Below are positions 34,288 through 43,198 of a stretch of 45,768 nucleotides of DNA, piece after piece. Position 1 is the stretch's first letter, and the number at the start of each line of letters is the position of its first letter. This stretch comes from Acidobacteriota bacterium (GTDB taxonomy: Bacteria; Acidobacteriota; Terriglobia; Terriglobales; Acidobacteriaceae), in NCBI GenBank assembly GCA_021793405.1, contig JAJYSV010000034.1:1-45768 (forward strand), written 5' to 3'. Both the position numbers and the translations under genes were made by a program. The notes under the pieces were generated by a model. It saw only the letters and a program-made list of their open reading frames with translations. It ran no database searches and was not told where the DNA came from.

Positions 34288-34815
34288 ATGCAGCGAATCG
34301 CCGTGGATATGGACGAAGTAATCGCGGATACGCTGGAGGAATTGCTGGCCCGCTACAGCCGCGAACAAAACACATCGCTCACCAAGATGGACATTCGCGG
34401 CAAATGGCTCTGGCAAGTGCTTCCCCCGCAGGAGATCGCTCTCATCGATTCCTACCTGGTGAGCGATAGCTTTTTCGAAGACATCCCCGTCATTGCCGGC
34501 AGTCAGGATGTGCTCCTGCGACTGAGCAGGCGGTATGAGGTCTTCATCGCGACCGCCGCCATGGCCTTCCCCAATTCCTTCGGTTCGAAGTATCGCTGGC
34601 TGCGCCGCCACTTTGATTTTCTTTCGCCGCAGAATTTCGTCTTCTGCGGAGATAAAAGCATTTTGCACGCCGATTTTCTGATCGATGATATGCCTCGAAA
34701 CCTGGCCGCGTTCCGCGGAGAAGGCATACTCTTCACCGCGCCTCACAATATCCACACACTAGGCTACCGCCGCGTGAACACATGGGAAGACGTGGATGCC
34801 ATGTTCCTGAGCTGA
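34288..34815 (+). CDS. 5'(3')-deoxyribonucleotidase (HAD superfamily, NT5C-like)
   Basis: This 175-residue protein has HAD motif I AVDMDEVIADT (nucleophile D7, acid/base D9), motif II IATAAM and motif IV DFLIDDMPRNL. The family dephosphorylates deoxyribonucleoside monophosphates, helping balance dNTP pools. Length is typical. It follows the zinc-ribbon protein gene by 12 bases. A deoxynucleoside kinase with the opposite activity is present as a truncated remnant at 25214, so the salvage balance may have changed in this strain. Confidence 0.85.
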   Translation: MQRIAVDMDEVIADTLEELLARYSREQNTSLTKMDIRGKWLWQVLPPQEIALIDSYLVSDSFFEDIPVIAGSQDVLLRLSRRYEVFIATAAMAFPNSFGSKYRWLRRHFDFLSPQNFVFCGDKSILHADFLIDDMPRNLAAFRGEGILFTAPHNIHTLGYRRVNTWEDVDAMFLS

Positions 34816-34846
34816 AGTTTTACTGATTCGCTCGCGCAGTGTTCGA

Positions 34847-35662
34847 TCAGTTGGACAACTCCGCATCGCGAATGCCAGTATGCTTCGCGCGCGTGCGCAC
34901 CATCCGTCGAGAGTCCGGAGAAGGATCTCGTGGCTCCCGCTCCGGTTTTTCTTGCGGTGTGGGTGCGCCGCTACGGAATGCTCCGCCGACGGAGGTTCCC
35001 ATCGGCCGCAGATTCATCGATGGCTGCGCCATCACAACTTGGTGCTGAGTCACAATGATGACCCGTGCCGCTTCCGTTCCGGCGCAGCGGTAACTATGCG
35101 GAGTGCTGGCGTCGAAATACACTGAATCCCCGGAGTTGAGGATATAGCTCTGGCTACCATGGCGAATATCCATCTCCCCGCTCAGTACATACAGAAACTC
35201 GAATCCCGGATGTACATGAGAGCGCACCTCGACGTTTTTTTTCAAGGGAATAAACTCGGCCAGATACGGGTCCAAGGTGCGGTCCGGCACCAAATATCCC
35301 AGGCTTTCAAAAAAATAAGTGGGATCGTTGACACCGCTCTGCGGCAGCCGCACGCGTTCCGACTGGCGGTGCACTCGAAACAGCGTGCGCGGCTCAGGAT
35401 CGAAGAAATAGGAGAGATCCTTGCTGAATACCATGGCGATCCGGGCCAGGTTCCGCAGTGTCGGGACCACTCTGCCAGTCTCAAGCTGCGACAGAAAGCT
35501 CGCGGACAAGCCCGTGTGCTTTCCCATCTCCACCAGTCCCATGGACTTCTTCAGACGAAGACGCTTGATCCTTTCGCCGATCTTCTTTTCCCCAATAAAG
35601 GATTCCGCGGTCTCCGGATCGATTTGGTTCGCGAGGTTAGATGCAACTGGCGCTTCTTTCAT
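34847..35662 (-). CDS. XRE-family regulator with C-terminal cupin
   Basis: This 271-residue protein has a helix-turn-helix domain at about 28-83 (IGERIKRLRLKKSMGLVEMG, then LSASFLSQLETGRVVPTLRN). A cupin_2 sensor domain (about 135-205) contains VRSHVHPGFEFLYVLSGEMD and GDSVYFDASTPHSYRC. The C-terminal tail of about 50 residues is basic and disordered. Such regulators usually control amino acid, polyamine or stress genes on binding a small ligand. AGGAG lies 9 bases before the ATG. It is divergent from the TIGR01777 gene and may control it or itself. Confidence 0.9.
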   Translation of the reverse strand: MKEAPVASNLANQIDPETAESFIGEKKIGERIKRLRLKKSMGLVEMGKHTGLSASFLSQLETGRVVPTLRNLARIAMVFSKDLSYFFDPEPRTLFRVHRQSERVRLPQSGVNDPTYFFESLGYLVPDRTLDPYLAEFIPLKKNVEVRSHVHPGFEFLYVLSGEMDIRHGSQSYILNSGDSVYFDASTPHSYRCAGTEAARVIIVTQHQVVMAQPSMNLRPMGTSVGGAFRSGAPTPQEKPEREPRDPSPDSRRMVRTRAKHTGIRDAELSN

Positions 35663-35880
35663 CTCAACCTTCTCCTAATAGTTTTTAGATGCTTGGTTGC
35701 ATCCGCGCGATCTTTTTTACAGGATTTAAATATGCTTCGATAATATAAAATCATCGTTACCAAAGTAATTCGTGCCGTCATACAACCAGATTCGCCTCTC
35801 CTTTTTTTGCGCATCCAACTGTCCATTGGTTTGAATGTGGTTTGAATATAGTTTGAATGCCCAACACGCTGCCTAACTAA
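35663..35880. other. AT-rich divergent intergenic region
   Basis: About 220 bases, clearly more AT-rich than the flanking genes, with TTTATATTAT on the minus strand near 35740 as a -10-like element for the XRE-cupin gene. No Shine-Dalgarno precedes the plus-strand gene at 35881. Confidence 0.4.
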
Positions 35881-36795
35881 ATGGAAATCTTCCCTCAGAT
35901 CCTCATTTCCGGTGCCTCCGGTATGGTGGGCAGAGCCTTGCGAAGCCACTTCATGGCTCAGGACATTCCTTGTTCGACTTTGGTCCGGCACACCGCTCAG
36001 CTCGGAAGTTCGGCGTACTTCTGGGATCCATATCGATTCGAGTTTCGAGAGGGGATGCGCCAGCTGAGCGGCATTCGCGCCGCCATTCATCTGTCGGGTG
36101 ACAATCTCACAGAAGGCCGATGGACAGACGCCAAGAAGCAGCGAATCCGTCAAAGTCGGGTACAAACAACACAATCTCTGGTTCAATTGTTATCCCACTT
36201 GGAACACCGGCCAGAGGTTCTGCTCTGCGCCTCCGCCGTCGGCTTTTATGGGAACCGCGGAGATGAAATTCTGACAGAAGACTCATCCTGCGGCGACGGA
36301 TTTCTACCTGAAGTTTGCAGGGATTGGGAAGCGGCAGCTCAGGCCGCCGCCGACCTGGGAATCCGTGTCGTCCATCTACGCCTCGGCGTGGTTCTCGCGC
36401 GTGAGGGTGGAGCTTTGGCCAAAATGCTTCCCGTGTTTCGCATGGGATTGGGCGGCAACCTGGGCAGCGGACGCCAGTGGATGAGTTGGATTTCACTTCC
36501 CGCCGCTATCCAAATCGTCGAATTCTGCATGAACCGGCAAGATCTTCGAGGACCCGTCAATGTCGTCGCCAACCCGGTGACCAATGCCGAGTTCACACTC
36601 ACACTGGCGCATCATCTGCACCGGCTGGCCATCGCGCCCGTGCCGGCGTTTGCTTTACGATTGGCATTTGGCGAGATGGCGGACGCAGCCCTGCTGTCGA
36701 GCACCCGCGCCATTCCCGCCAGGCTGCTGCAGGCCGGATTCGTGTTCCAGCATCCCACGCTGCTCGATGCTTTGCAGCAGATCCTGCCGGCATAG
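35881..36795 (+). CDS. TIGR01777-family NAD-dependent epimerase/oxidoreductase
   Basis: This 304-residue protein has the Rossmann motif ILISGASGMVGRAL at the N-terminus, AIHLSGDNLTEGRW, and the family hallmark ASAVGFYGNRGDEILTED carrying the active-site Tyr. The C-terminal DUF1731 domain includes NVVANPVTNAEFT and RAIPARLLQAGF. Relatives such as E. coli YfcH and plant SULA are linked to envelope or division-related functions, but substrates are not established. ATG 35881 directly follows TAA-like sequence with no Shine-Dalgarno, so a leaderless or weakly initiated message is possible. Confidence 0.9.
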   Translation: MEIFPQILISGASGMVGRALRSHFMAQDIPCSTLVRHTAQLGSSAYFWDPYRFEFREGMRQLSGIRAAIHLSGDNLTEGRWTDAKKQRIRQSRVQTTQSLVQLLSHLEHRPEVLLCASAVGFYGNRGDEILTEDSSCGDGFLPEVCRDWEAAAQAAADLGIRVVHLRLGVVLAREGGALAKMLPVFRMGLGGNLGSGRQWMSWISLPAAIQIVEFCMNRQDLRGPVNVVANPVTNAEFTLTLAHHLHRLAIAPVPAFALRLAFGEMADAALLSSTRAIPARLLQAGFVFQHPTLLDALQQILPA

Positions 36796-36999
36796 GCGCG
36801 GATATTCGCAAGGTCCGCCAAACTGGAACAGAGTGCCCTTCGAGCGACGGCGGTCAACTCGCTCCACGGATTTCCAATTGCCGCGCGCGACCGCGTTGCT
36901 CTTGGAGCGCGTCTTTCAAATTCTGGGCAACGCCGCGCCATCCATTGTGGCGCATGGCGCCGGTATAGACCGTCGGAACTCTGCTAGGCTGAAAATCGC

Positions 37000-38250
37000 A
37001 TGAGTTTCTTTTTGAAGCGGGGCGTTCGAATACTTTTATCCGGCAATCCGTTCCGCATCCAGTCCCCGGGGGCTTGTAATCCGCCGCTTCTCCAGCGGGT
37101 GGGATATGTCGCTATCCTCGCGATTGCGTGCGCAGTTTCTTTGCAGATGTCGCTCGTGGGATGCGGCATGGCCGCTGGCCCGCAGCCTCCATCGCTCCAG
37201 TTACCCAAGCCGATCACGGACCTGACGGCGAGTCGCATTGGCAATCAGGTAAGCCTGCAATGGAACTCGCCAGAGGAAAACACCGACCGGCTGAAGCTCA
37301 AGGGAATGGTGCGGTTCCGCATTTGCCGCCAGTTGCAGACCGCTCCCTGCCAGACCATTGCAACCATTTCCGCCGCTCCCGGCAAACCCGCGCAGTTTAC
37401 GGACGCTCTGCCTGTGACATTAACGGAGGGTCCACTCCAACCTCTCCGGTATAGCATCTTCGGCATCAACAAGCATGGCAGAACTGCGGGGCCCTCCAAT
37501 ATCGCGGTGGTTCTGGCTGGCAAAGCACCGCCGCCTGTAGAAAATCTATCGCTGCAAGTAGTCGAGCGCGGCGTGGTATTGCATTGGCAGCCGGTCGCAA
37601 ACCCGCCAGCTGGAACCAGTATCGAGATCGAGAGAACTCTCGTAGCGGCTCCCGCGACCTCCAAGGCCGCCGAGACAAAAAATCCGAGCCCGCTGCCCAG
37701 GACCGTCGAGCCGGTGCGGCAAAAACTGCGGGTCAGTCTACTCCCCGTGCGCGATCAAAAGGCTGCTGGGATCGATCCGGGAATCGCTCTGGATTCCAGC
37801 GTTCTCTTTGGCCGGCACTACAGCTATACAGTCAGCCGGATTGTCCAACTTCAGCAGGAGGCTCACACACTTGAAGTGGCCAGCGTTCCCAGCCCATCCG
37901 TTAATGTGGCGACGCTGGATACATTTCCGCCCAGCGCGCCCTCGCGTCTTGTCGCGGTTCCCGTATCGGCGGCCATCAATGATGGCCGCGCGGAAGTCGA
38001 CCTCTCATGGTCCGCCAATACGGAGCCGGACATGGCGCAATATCGCGTGTACCGCCGCGATGTCACTCTCAACGAGACGATGCGGCGGATTGTGCCCGAA
38101 CACGGCTCTGCGCCCATTATCGCTCCCACCTTTCGCGACCGGCATGTGCAGCCCGGCCATACGTATGCGTATACGGTCACCGCTGTGGATGCAGCGGGAA
38201 ATGAAAGCGCTCGATCACGACAGATTGAAATCACGGTCCCGACGTCCTAG
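37000..38250 (+). CDS. Fibronectin type III repeat lipoprotein
   Basis: This 416-residue protein has an N-terminal hydrophobic segment (about 34-52) ending in LVGCG, a lipobox-like site, so it is probably a lipoprotein. At least two to three FN3-like domains follow: ITDLTASRIGNQVSLQWNSP (about 71-90), NLSLQVVERGVVLHWQPV (about 183), and VDLSWSANTEPDMAQYRVYR (about 333). It likely sits at the cell surface or outer membrane and mediates protein or glycan contacts. The long N-terminal extension before the helix may be spurious. The FAH-family gene follows after 34 bases. Confidence 0.8.
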   Translation: MSFFLKRGVRILLSGNPFRIQSPGACNPPLLQRVGYVAILAIACAVSLQMSLVGCGMAAGPQPPSLQLPKPITDLTASRIGNQVSLQWNSPEENTDRLKLKGMVRFRICRQLQTAPCQTIATISAAPGKPAQFTDALPVTLTEGPLQPLRYSIFGINKHGRTAGPSNIAVVLAGKAPPPVENLSLQVVERGVVLHWQPVANPPAGTSIEIERTLVAAPATSKAAETKNPSPLPRTVEPVRQKLRVSLLPVRDQKAAGIDPGIALDSSVLFGRHYSYTVSRIVQLQQEAHTLEVASVPSPSVNVATLDTFPPSAPSRLVAVPVSAAINDGRAEVDLSWSANTEPDMAQYRVYRRDVTLNETMRRIVPEHGSAPIIAPTFRDRHVQPGHTYAYTVTAVDAAGNESARSRQIEITVPTS

Positions 38251-38284
38251 AAGCTCTGACACGCAACCGCCAAGGAGATGCATT

Positions 38285-39082
38285 GTGCAGTATTGTCGCT
38301 TTCAAACGGAAAAAGGTCCGCAGTACGGCGAACTAAGCTTGCGCGGGAGAGAGTTGTGGATGGAGCGCGTGATTGCCGCCCCGCCGGAAGACTGGCACGC
38401 AGGTCGGTTGATCAAGGAATTTCCTCCTCAGCCGCTTTCATCGCTCACCTTGCTGGCGCCGGTCACGCCCTCGAAGATTGTCTGCATCGGCCGCAATTAC
38501 CGCGAACATGCAGCCGAGCTGGGCAATGAAGCGCCGAAAGAACCGCTGCTCTTCCTCAAGGCGCCCTCGTCTCTGTTGCCGCCAGGCGGCGCGATTCGCA
38601 TCCCTCTCATCTCAAAGCGGGTGGACTATGAGGGCGAACTTGGAGTCGTCATCGCTCGTGCCTGCCACAAGCTGCGTGCCGACGACGATGTTCGCTCCTA
38701 TATCCGCGGCTATGTCATCGTAAATGATGTCACGGCACGCGATCTGCAAAAATCCGACGGGCAATGGTCGCGCGCCAAGGGTTTTGACACCTTCTGTCCA
38801 GTGGGTCCAATTGTTTCCGATGCCGTCGATCCCGACGCCGGGGTCAGCGTGATCACCCGGCTGAATGGCGAGGTGAAGCAACACGGCTCAACCAGGGATT
38901 TCATCTTCGATATCGCCGTTCTTTTGCGGTACATCTCCGCTGCAATGACGTTGAATCCAGGGGATTTGATTCCCACCGGCACGCCTGCGGGCGTTGGACC
39001 CATGCAATCCGGCGATGTGGTGGAAGTCGAGATCGAGGGCCTCGGAGTGCTGCGCAATTCCGTGATTGCCGAAAACGCCTGA
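38285..39082 (+). CDS. Fumarylacetoacetate hydrolase family protein
   Basis: About 265 residues starting at GTG 38285, chosen because AAGGAG (38272-38277) is well spaced and the upstream frame overlaps the FN3 gene. The FAH domain shows KIVCIGRNYREHAAELG, the metal-binding DYEGELGVVI, VNDVTARDLQ, WSRAKGFDTFCPVGP and TPAGVGPMQSGD. Family members include 2-keto-diacid hydrolases and oxaloacetate decarboxylases. The exact substrate is not readable from sequence. It is cytoplasmic. Confidence 0.9.
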   Translation: MQYCRFQTEKGPQYGELSLRGRELWMERVIAAPPEDWHAGRLIKEFPPQPLSSLTLLAPVTPSKIVCIGRNYREHAAELGNEAPKEPLLFLKAPSSLLPPGGAIRIPLISKRVDYEGELGVVIARACHKLRADDDVRSYIRGYVIVNDVTARDLQKSDGQWSRAKGFDTFCPVGPIVSDAVDPDAGVSVITRLNGEVKQHGSTRDFIFDIAVLLRYISAAMTLNPGDLIPTGTPAGVGPMQSGDVVEVEIEGLGVLRNSVIAENA

Positions 39083-39165
39083 AGGATCACGGCATCGTCC
39101 ACACGACTGTCATGCCGCTCTCTCCTCCGTACTGGCATCTGAAGATAGGCAGGGAGGCAGGTAGA

Positions 39166-39525
39166 ATGCGCTTGATCGTACTTATGATTGAAATCGAACA
39201 ACCCGAAGGGCTCTCGGCGCGCAAGCTGGTGCTCGAGACCTCCAAACACAACGTGATCACCGCCTATAGCGGCGCATCCGGCGTCCAGCTCTTTCAGCGC
39301 TTTCCCAACGTCGATGCCGTTGTCGTGCATGTCGATCTTTCCGATCTGTCGTTTGAAACCGTCGTGCGCCAGCTTCGCGAAATTCGGCCCGATGTTCCCA
39401 TCGTCGCTCTGTCGCCCATTCCCGACCTCGCGCTGGAGGGAGTGGACTACGTGATTCCAAGCCACGAACCGCAGGCCATTTTGCAATTGCTGGCGGACAA
39501 TTTCAAGGCATCCACCTCGAATTAG
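39166..39525 (+). CDS. Degenerate receiver-domain protein
   Basis: About 119 residues from ATG 39166, with purine-rich GGCAGGTAG upstream. The alternation LIVLMIEIEQPEGLSARKLV, HNVITAYSGASGVQLF, VDAVVVHVDLSD, VPIVALSP and GVDYVIPSHEPQAIL follows the beta/alpha pattern of response-regulator receivers. The phosphoacceptor Asp position after strand 3 appears to be His (AVVVH), and the acidic pair near the N-terminus is altered (EIEQ). It should not be phosphorylated in the normal way and may act as a pseudo-receiver or protein-binding module. It stands alone with no output domain or kinase nearby. Confidence 0.65.
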   Translation: MRLIVLMIEIEQPEGLSARKLVLETSKHNVITAYSGASGVQLFQRFPNVDAVVVHVDLSDLSFETVVRQLREIRPDVPIVALSPIPDLALEGVDYVIPSHEPQAILQLLADNFKASTSN

Positions 39526-39540
39526 AAGGATGTACGGACG

Positions 39541-39672
39541 GCGTAGTCAAAGAGAGATGAGTCCTTCGGAGCGGAGCGAAAAACCTAGAGGCGAATCGCA
39601 GCGTAACTCGGGCGCATGTTGTCTGGATTCTTCACTTCGCTGTGCGGAGCGTGGCCTCAGCGAAGTCGGTGG
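39541..39672. repeat. Copy of the dispersed intergenic repeat
   Basis: The core at 39622-39645 (TCTGGATTCTTCACTTCGCT and four more bases) matches the reverse complement of 24147-24170 at 22 of 24 positions. Flanks with GAGCGGAGCGAAAAACC and CTCAGCGAAGTCGG look like further degenerate arms. Confidence 0.6.
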
Positions 39673-39845
39673 ACCGCACAGCACACGCAAGAGGGAATCC
39701 GCTTTACACTGGAAGTGAATTGGAAAAGCCGTGGAAATCGGAACCGAGTCAATCCGCAAAATTCCATGCAATCGCCGGTGGCTATGATTCCGCCGGCAAT
39801 TTGCGGCGTCTAATACATTTAGGGCGATCCGTTTTTGGAATTGCG

Positions 39846-39873
39846 GTTTCACTGCGGAAGTTTCACTGCGGAA
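39846..39873. repeat. Perfect 14-base tandem repeat in the tal leader
   Basis: GTTTCACTGCGGAA occurs at 39846-39859 and 39860-39873 with no spacer, 11 bases before the tal Shine-Dalgarno. Confidence 0.85.
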
Positions 39874-39895
39874 AAGGCCCACTCAGGAGGAAACG

Positions 39896-40909
39896 ATGTC
39901 GAAGACCCAGCTTGAGCAACTTCGTGAAATGACCGTGATCGTGTCCGATACAGGCGAGATTCAGGAGATCGAAAAGATCAAGCCTCAGGACGCCACCACC
40001 AACCCTTCGCTGATTACCACTGCGGTGCAACTGCCGCAGTATCAGTCCATCATGGATGAGGTGTTGTTGGCGGCCAAGAAGAAGCTGGGCGGCAACGCCA
40101 GGGACAAAGATGTTGCCAATCTGGCGTTTAAGCGCCTCTCGGTAGAGTTCGGCAAGCGCATTTTGAAAATTATTCCTGGTCGCGTTTCGACGGAAGTCGA
40201 TGCCCGCCTGTCCTATGACACCGAGGGATCGATCCAGCAGGCGCGCGAGATCATCCAGCAGTATGAGCAAGGCGGCATGTCGCGGGAACGCGTGCTCATC
40301 AAGCTGGCCTCCACGTGGGAAGGGATTCGCGCGGCGGAGATCCTAGAAAAAGAAGGCATCCACTGCAATATGACGTTGCTGTTCGGCATCCATCAGGCCA
40401 TCGCCTCCGCAGAGGCGCGCGCCACGCTGATTTCGCCTTTTGTCGGACGCATTCTCGACTGGTACAAGAAAGACACTGGCAAGGAGTATCAAGGGGCTGA
40501 CGATCCCGGCGTGCAGTCGGTTACCAACATCTACAACTACTTCAAAAAATTCGACTACAAAACAGTCGTCATGGGTGCCAGCTTCCGCAACATTGGTGAG
40601 ATTCAGCAACTCGCCGGATGCGATCTGCTCACCATCGCGCCCAAATTGATTGAAGAGCTCGAGGCGACGCAAGCGGACCTGCCGCGCCGACTCGATCCCG
40701 CGAAATCGAAGACGATGCAGATTGAAAAGCTCACCATTGACAAGCCGACCTTCGACAAGATGCATGCGGAAAATCGCATGGCGCATGACAAGTTGAAGGA
40801 AGGCATTGAAGGCTTCAGCGCCGCCCTGGAAAAGTTGGAATCGTTGTTGGCGAAGCGGCTCGCGGAACTCGGCGCCAACCAGCAGCAAACCGTCGGCGCC
40901 GCGCGATAG
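39896..40909 (+). CDS. tal: Transaldolase (TalB type)
   Basis: This 337-residue enzyme transfers a dihydroxyacetone unit between sugar phosphates in the non-oxidative pentose phosphate pathway. Signatures are [29 protein letters not shown], the Schiff-base K136 in [24 protein letters not shown] and [13 protein letters not shown]. Length fits the classical TalB group. AGGAGG 5 bases before the ATG predicts strong translation. The last 25 residues form a charged, probably variable tail. Confidence 0.95.
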   Translation: MSKTQLEQLREMTVIVSDTGEIQEIEKIKPQDATTNPSLITTAVQLPQYQSIMDEVLLAAKKKLGGNARDKDVANLAFKRLSVEFGKRILKIIPGRVSTEVDARLSYDTEGSIQQAREIIQQYEQGGMSRERVLIKLASTWEGIRAAEILEKEGIHCNMTLLFGIHQAIASAEARATLISPFVGRILDWYKKDTGKEYQGADDPGVQSVTNIYNYFKKFDYKTVVMGASFRNIGEIQQLAGCDLLTIAPKLIEELEATQADLPRRLDPAKSKTMQIEKLTIDKPTFDKMHAENRMAHDKLKEGIEGFSAALEKLESLLAKRLAELGANQQQTVGAAR

Positions 40910-41269
40910 AATGCCGGGCCCGCCTGGCCGCCTCGTTGCGGCTGGGGCGGGGCCGTGAGTTTGTCGTCCTGAGCGAAGCGAAGGATCTCGCGGTTGCTGC
41001 GAGACGATTTCCCACCACCGCTCGTCGCGCCGTTTACGGCCAGCATGAATCCTCGCTTCCCATCGCACTCATCCATTGCGACTGCTAACGAAATGCATTC
41101 TCGCAGTTGATTTTTCTTTGAATTTTTCCTGAAAATTTGTAAAGTACTCACTAACTTGTTGGAATTGCCATCAGAAAGGAACGTCAACGCGTCACGGCGT
41201 ACGTGCGTGGCCCGTACAACACGAAGTCCCAGAACTTGCATCCGAAACTTTCACGGATAGGAGCTGCCC
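40910..41269. other. Intergenic region after tal
   Basis: About 360 bases without a gene. A long GC-rich hairpin right after tal (about 40917-40954; GCCGC/GCGGC inner stem extended by a bulged CCCGCC/GGGCGGG stem) may end transcription, though only a weak T run follows. The repeat at 40966-40988 follows, then an AT-rich stretch (about 41100-41165), the likeliest promoter site for the next gene. Confidence 0.45.
40966..40988. repeat. Half-copy of the dispersed repeat
   Basis: GTCCTGAGCGAAGCGAAGGA and the three following bases match the reverse complement of the right arm at 24203-24225 with a few mismatches. Confidence 0.55.
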
Positions 41270-41836
41270 ATGTCTGCGAATCCGATGCCTGCCGAGAATC
41301 CACTGCGGAAGTTATTTGAGGAAATTGTGTACGGCTGTTATAGCCAGACCTCCGAACTGAACGATGCCGAAATTTCGAGTTATGTGGCCGGCATCCTGAC
41401 CGACTTTGCGGAAACCGAGCAACTCTACCGCATCCGCGACCGGCGCGGCCGCCCCCTGCGCGAAGTCAGCGACATGCTCGTCGCTTCCGATCCGGTTTAT
41501 GGCGATGCCTATTCGTTCCCTCGCGAACGAGAAGTGCGCAAGCACATTGGCGACTTCAGCCTGTTCTTTGCCGGCATGTTTCCCGAGTCCGCCCAATGGC
41601 TGCGCCGCAATCAGCAGGAAAGTTTGCAGGCGCTGAAACGCGCCGGGAAGGAAAGCTACTACATCGTCTCGCAGTTCAATTTGTTTGAGTTCGAGCAGGA
41701 AGCTCCACTGTTCGCGCGTCTGGCGGAAGCCTTCGACGCCTGCGCCGATGGCTTGGCCGAGGTGCGAAAAGAACTCGATCGCCGCCGCCTGCTGCCGCAC
41801 CGCAATCCTACTCCGCCGCCCAAGCTGCTCATGTAA
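41270..41836 (+). CDS. Hypothetical soluble protein
   Basis: This 188-residue, largely helical protein has no signal peptide or membrane helix. GGATAGGAG precedes the ATG. Noted segments are LRKLFEEIVYGCYSQTSEL near the start, SYVAGILTDFAETEQLYRIR, and a central HIGDFSLFFAGMFPESAQWL; a Pro-rich tail ends the protein. I have an impression it is conserved in Acidobacteria but cannot name a family. It stands alone between tal and a PadR remnant. Confidence 0.75.
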   Translation: MSANPMPAENPLRKLFEEIVYGCYSQTSELNDAEISSYVAGILTDFAETEQLYRIRDRRGRPLREVSDMLVASDPVYGDAYSFPREREVRKHIGDFSLFFAGMFPESAQWLRRNQQESLQALKRAGKESYYIVSQFNLFEFEQEAPLFARLAEAFDACADGLAEVRKELDRRRLLPHRNPTPPPKLLM

Positions 41837-42110
41837 AGCGAGTTGGAAAGAAGGCGGGCTCCTTGTAGTCTTTTTCAAAAAGCTCGCCGAAAAGTTCGCG
41901 GACCTTTTCCTTGGCATCTTTCAGCGCTCGACGTCCGTTCGCGGTAGCGGCGTACATCCGTCGAATGCGACCGTCATTACCATGTTCGGCGGGTGAGCGC
42001 AAAAGAGCCTTCTTCTCCATATCGTGCAGAATCGGATAATCTGGTTTCCTCTGGTAAGAATTCCGTCCGGAAAGAATCTCTCGGTTCCGAGGATTTTCGA
42101 AGCGCAGCAC
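41829..42110 (-). pseudogene. PadR-family regulator, C-terminal fragment
   Basis: The frame encodes YPILHDMEKKALLRSPAE (second half of the winged helix) then RIRRMYAATANGRRALKDAK and a terminal helix KVRELFGELFE, a typical PadR end. The first half of the winged helix, including the recognition region, is absent; upstream sequence to 42155 does not supply it in another frame that I can see. PadR proteins are normally about 100-180 residues with the wing preceded by about 40 residues. The fragment is probably non-functional, although a short product remains possible. It overlaps the end of the preceding hypothetical gene by a few bases. Confidence 0.55.
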
Positions 42111-42155
42111 GCCAAGTCAGAGGTTGCAGCGAAACCGGAGCAGAAGAGGGAAGCA

Positions 42156-42593
42156 ATGAAAAGCCAAATGGATCGATATGAGAAGAGCATTCTGCTGGCC
42201 CGCGTTCTGGTAGGTTGGGCGTTCCTCTCGGAAGGAATCCAGAAGTTTCTATTTCCCGCGGCGCTGGGTGCTGGCAGGTTTGCGAAGATTGGCATACCCG
42301 CGCCGCAGGTCATGGCTCCATTCGTTGGCGCCGTTGAGATTGTGTTCGGCGTCTTGGTTCTCATCGGACTGTTCACGCGGTTGGCGACGCTGCCCTTGCT
42401 GATCGACATCGTGGTCGCGCTGCTCACAACCAAGCTTCCCTTTCTGATCAAGCATGGAATCTGGGCCGCTCTCCATGAGTCTCGAACCGATGTCAGTATG
42501 CTGCTGGGACTGATCTTTCTGTTGATTGTTGGCGCAGGCTCGCTAAGTCTGGACGCGAAGCGGGGTTCCAGGCTTGCTCTCAACTCTCATTAA
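42156..42593 (+). CDS. DoxX-family membrane protein
   Basis: About 145 residues from ATG 42156, preceded by GAGGGAAG. Four membrane helices carry the DoxX pattern: ILLARVLVGWAFLSEGIQKF, then PAPQVMAPFVGAVEIVFGVL and LIGLFTRLATLPLL, and MLLGLIFLLIVGAGSLSLD at the end. DoxX proteins are small inner-membrane proteins connected with redox or thiosulfate metabolism in some cases; the role here is unknown. It heads a run of co-directional envelope genes to 45220. Confidence 0.85.
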   Translation: MKSQMDRYEKSILLARVLVGWAFLSEGIQKFLFPAALGAGRFAKIGIPAPQVMAPFVGAVEIVFGVLVLIGLFTRLATLPLLIDIVVALLTTKLPFLIKHGIWAALHESRTDVSMLLGLIFLLIVGAGSLSLDAKRGSRLALNSH

Positions 42594-42625
42594 GCTGCGC
42601 AAATTTCGCTGTTGGGGTACATAGA

Positions 42626-43198
42626 ATGGAAACTTCCTTTCGCGCGCTGATCACCCAAATCCACGGAATGCTCTTTGGCGTTTTCTTTCTGCTGGCGATC
42701 TTTGGCGTTCTGGTCGAACTCTGCCGGTCCGTCTACGAAACGCGTCCGCCTGAACTCACGCCCGCGGGCCACCGGCTCCAGCGTTTCTATTTCGTCTGCA
42801 CCGCGCTGCTCGGCTGGGCTGCGGTTTTGTCGGGAGCCTATCTCGTCTACCCGTGGTATCGCGCCATTCCGCCGCTTGGCGTCGTCAATCTTGCGCAATT
42901 TCCGCAGGCTCTTTTGAAATCCAGCGCTGCCACCGCCGGTTGGCACAACCTGGGGATGGAATGGAAAGAACACATCGCCTGGTTCGCTCCCATCGCCATC
43001 ACCATGGCCGCCTATGTGTCGATCAAGTACAGCTCGTCGATCCGAGAACATCCGCAGGTTCGCAAGGCCGTTCTGGTTTTTGTCATCGTCGCTCTTTTCG
43101 CAGCCGGCGTGGCAGGTTACTTTGGCGCCGAGATCGACGATCACGCGCCGATTCAAGGCGGCGGTACCGCGATCCATTGGATGGGAGGAAGCCATTGA
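42626..43198 (+). CDS. Four-helix membrane protein, unknown function
   Basis: This 190-residue protein has hydrophobic helices near residues 12-32, 53-73, 115-132 and 145-163. Several His lie in or next to the helices (QIHGML, AGHRLQ, GWHNLGMEWKEHIAWF, DDHAP). His pairs facing each other across helices would suit haem or metal binding, as in b-type cytochrome subunits, but no known motif matches. The stop TGA overlaps the TTG start of the next gene, implying coupled translation. Confidence 0.7.
   Translation: METSFRALITQIHGMLFGVFFLLAIFGVLVELCRSVYETRPPELTPAGHRLQRFYFVCTALLGWAAVLSGAYLVYPWYRAIPPLGVVNLAQFPQALLKSSAATAGWHNLGMEWKEHIAWFAPIAITMAAYVSIKYSSSIREHPQVRKAVLVFVIVALFAAGVAGYFGAEIDDHAPIQGGGTAIHWMGGSH

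Larger units (their letters stand above)
39526..39895. other. Intergenic region before transaldolase, with repeats
   Basis: About 370 bases without a gene. It holds a copy of the dispersed repeat (39541-39672), a perfect 14-base tandem repeat at 39846-39873 and a strong Shine-Dalgarno AGGAGG at 39885-39890 for tal. Confidence 0.6.

Noticed and set aside
38278-38529. ATG-started frame at 38278 as the start of the FAH-region gene
   Set aside because: It is in a different frame from the FAH domain; the GTG at 38285 with AAGGAG gives the complete domain.
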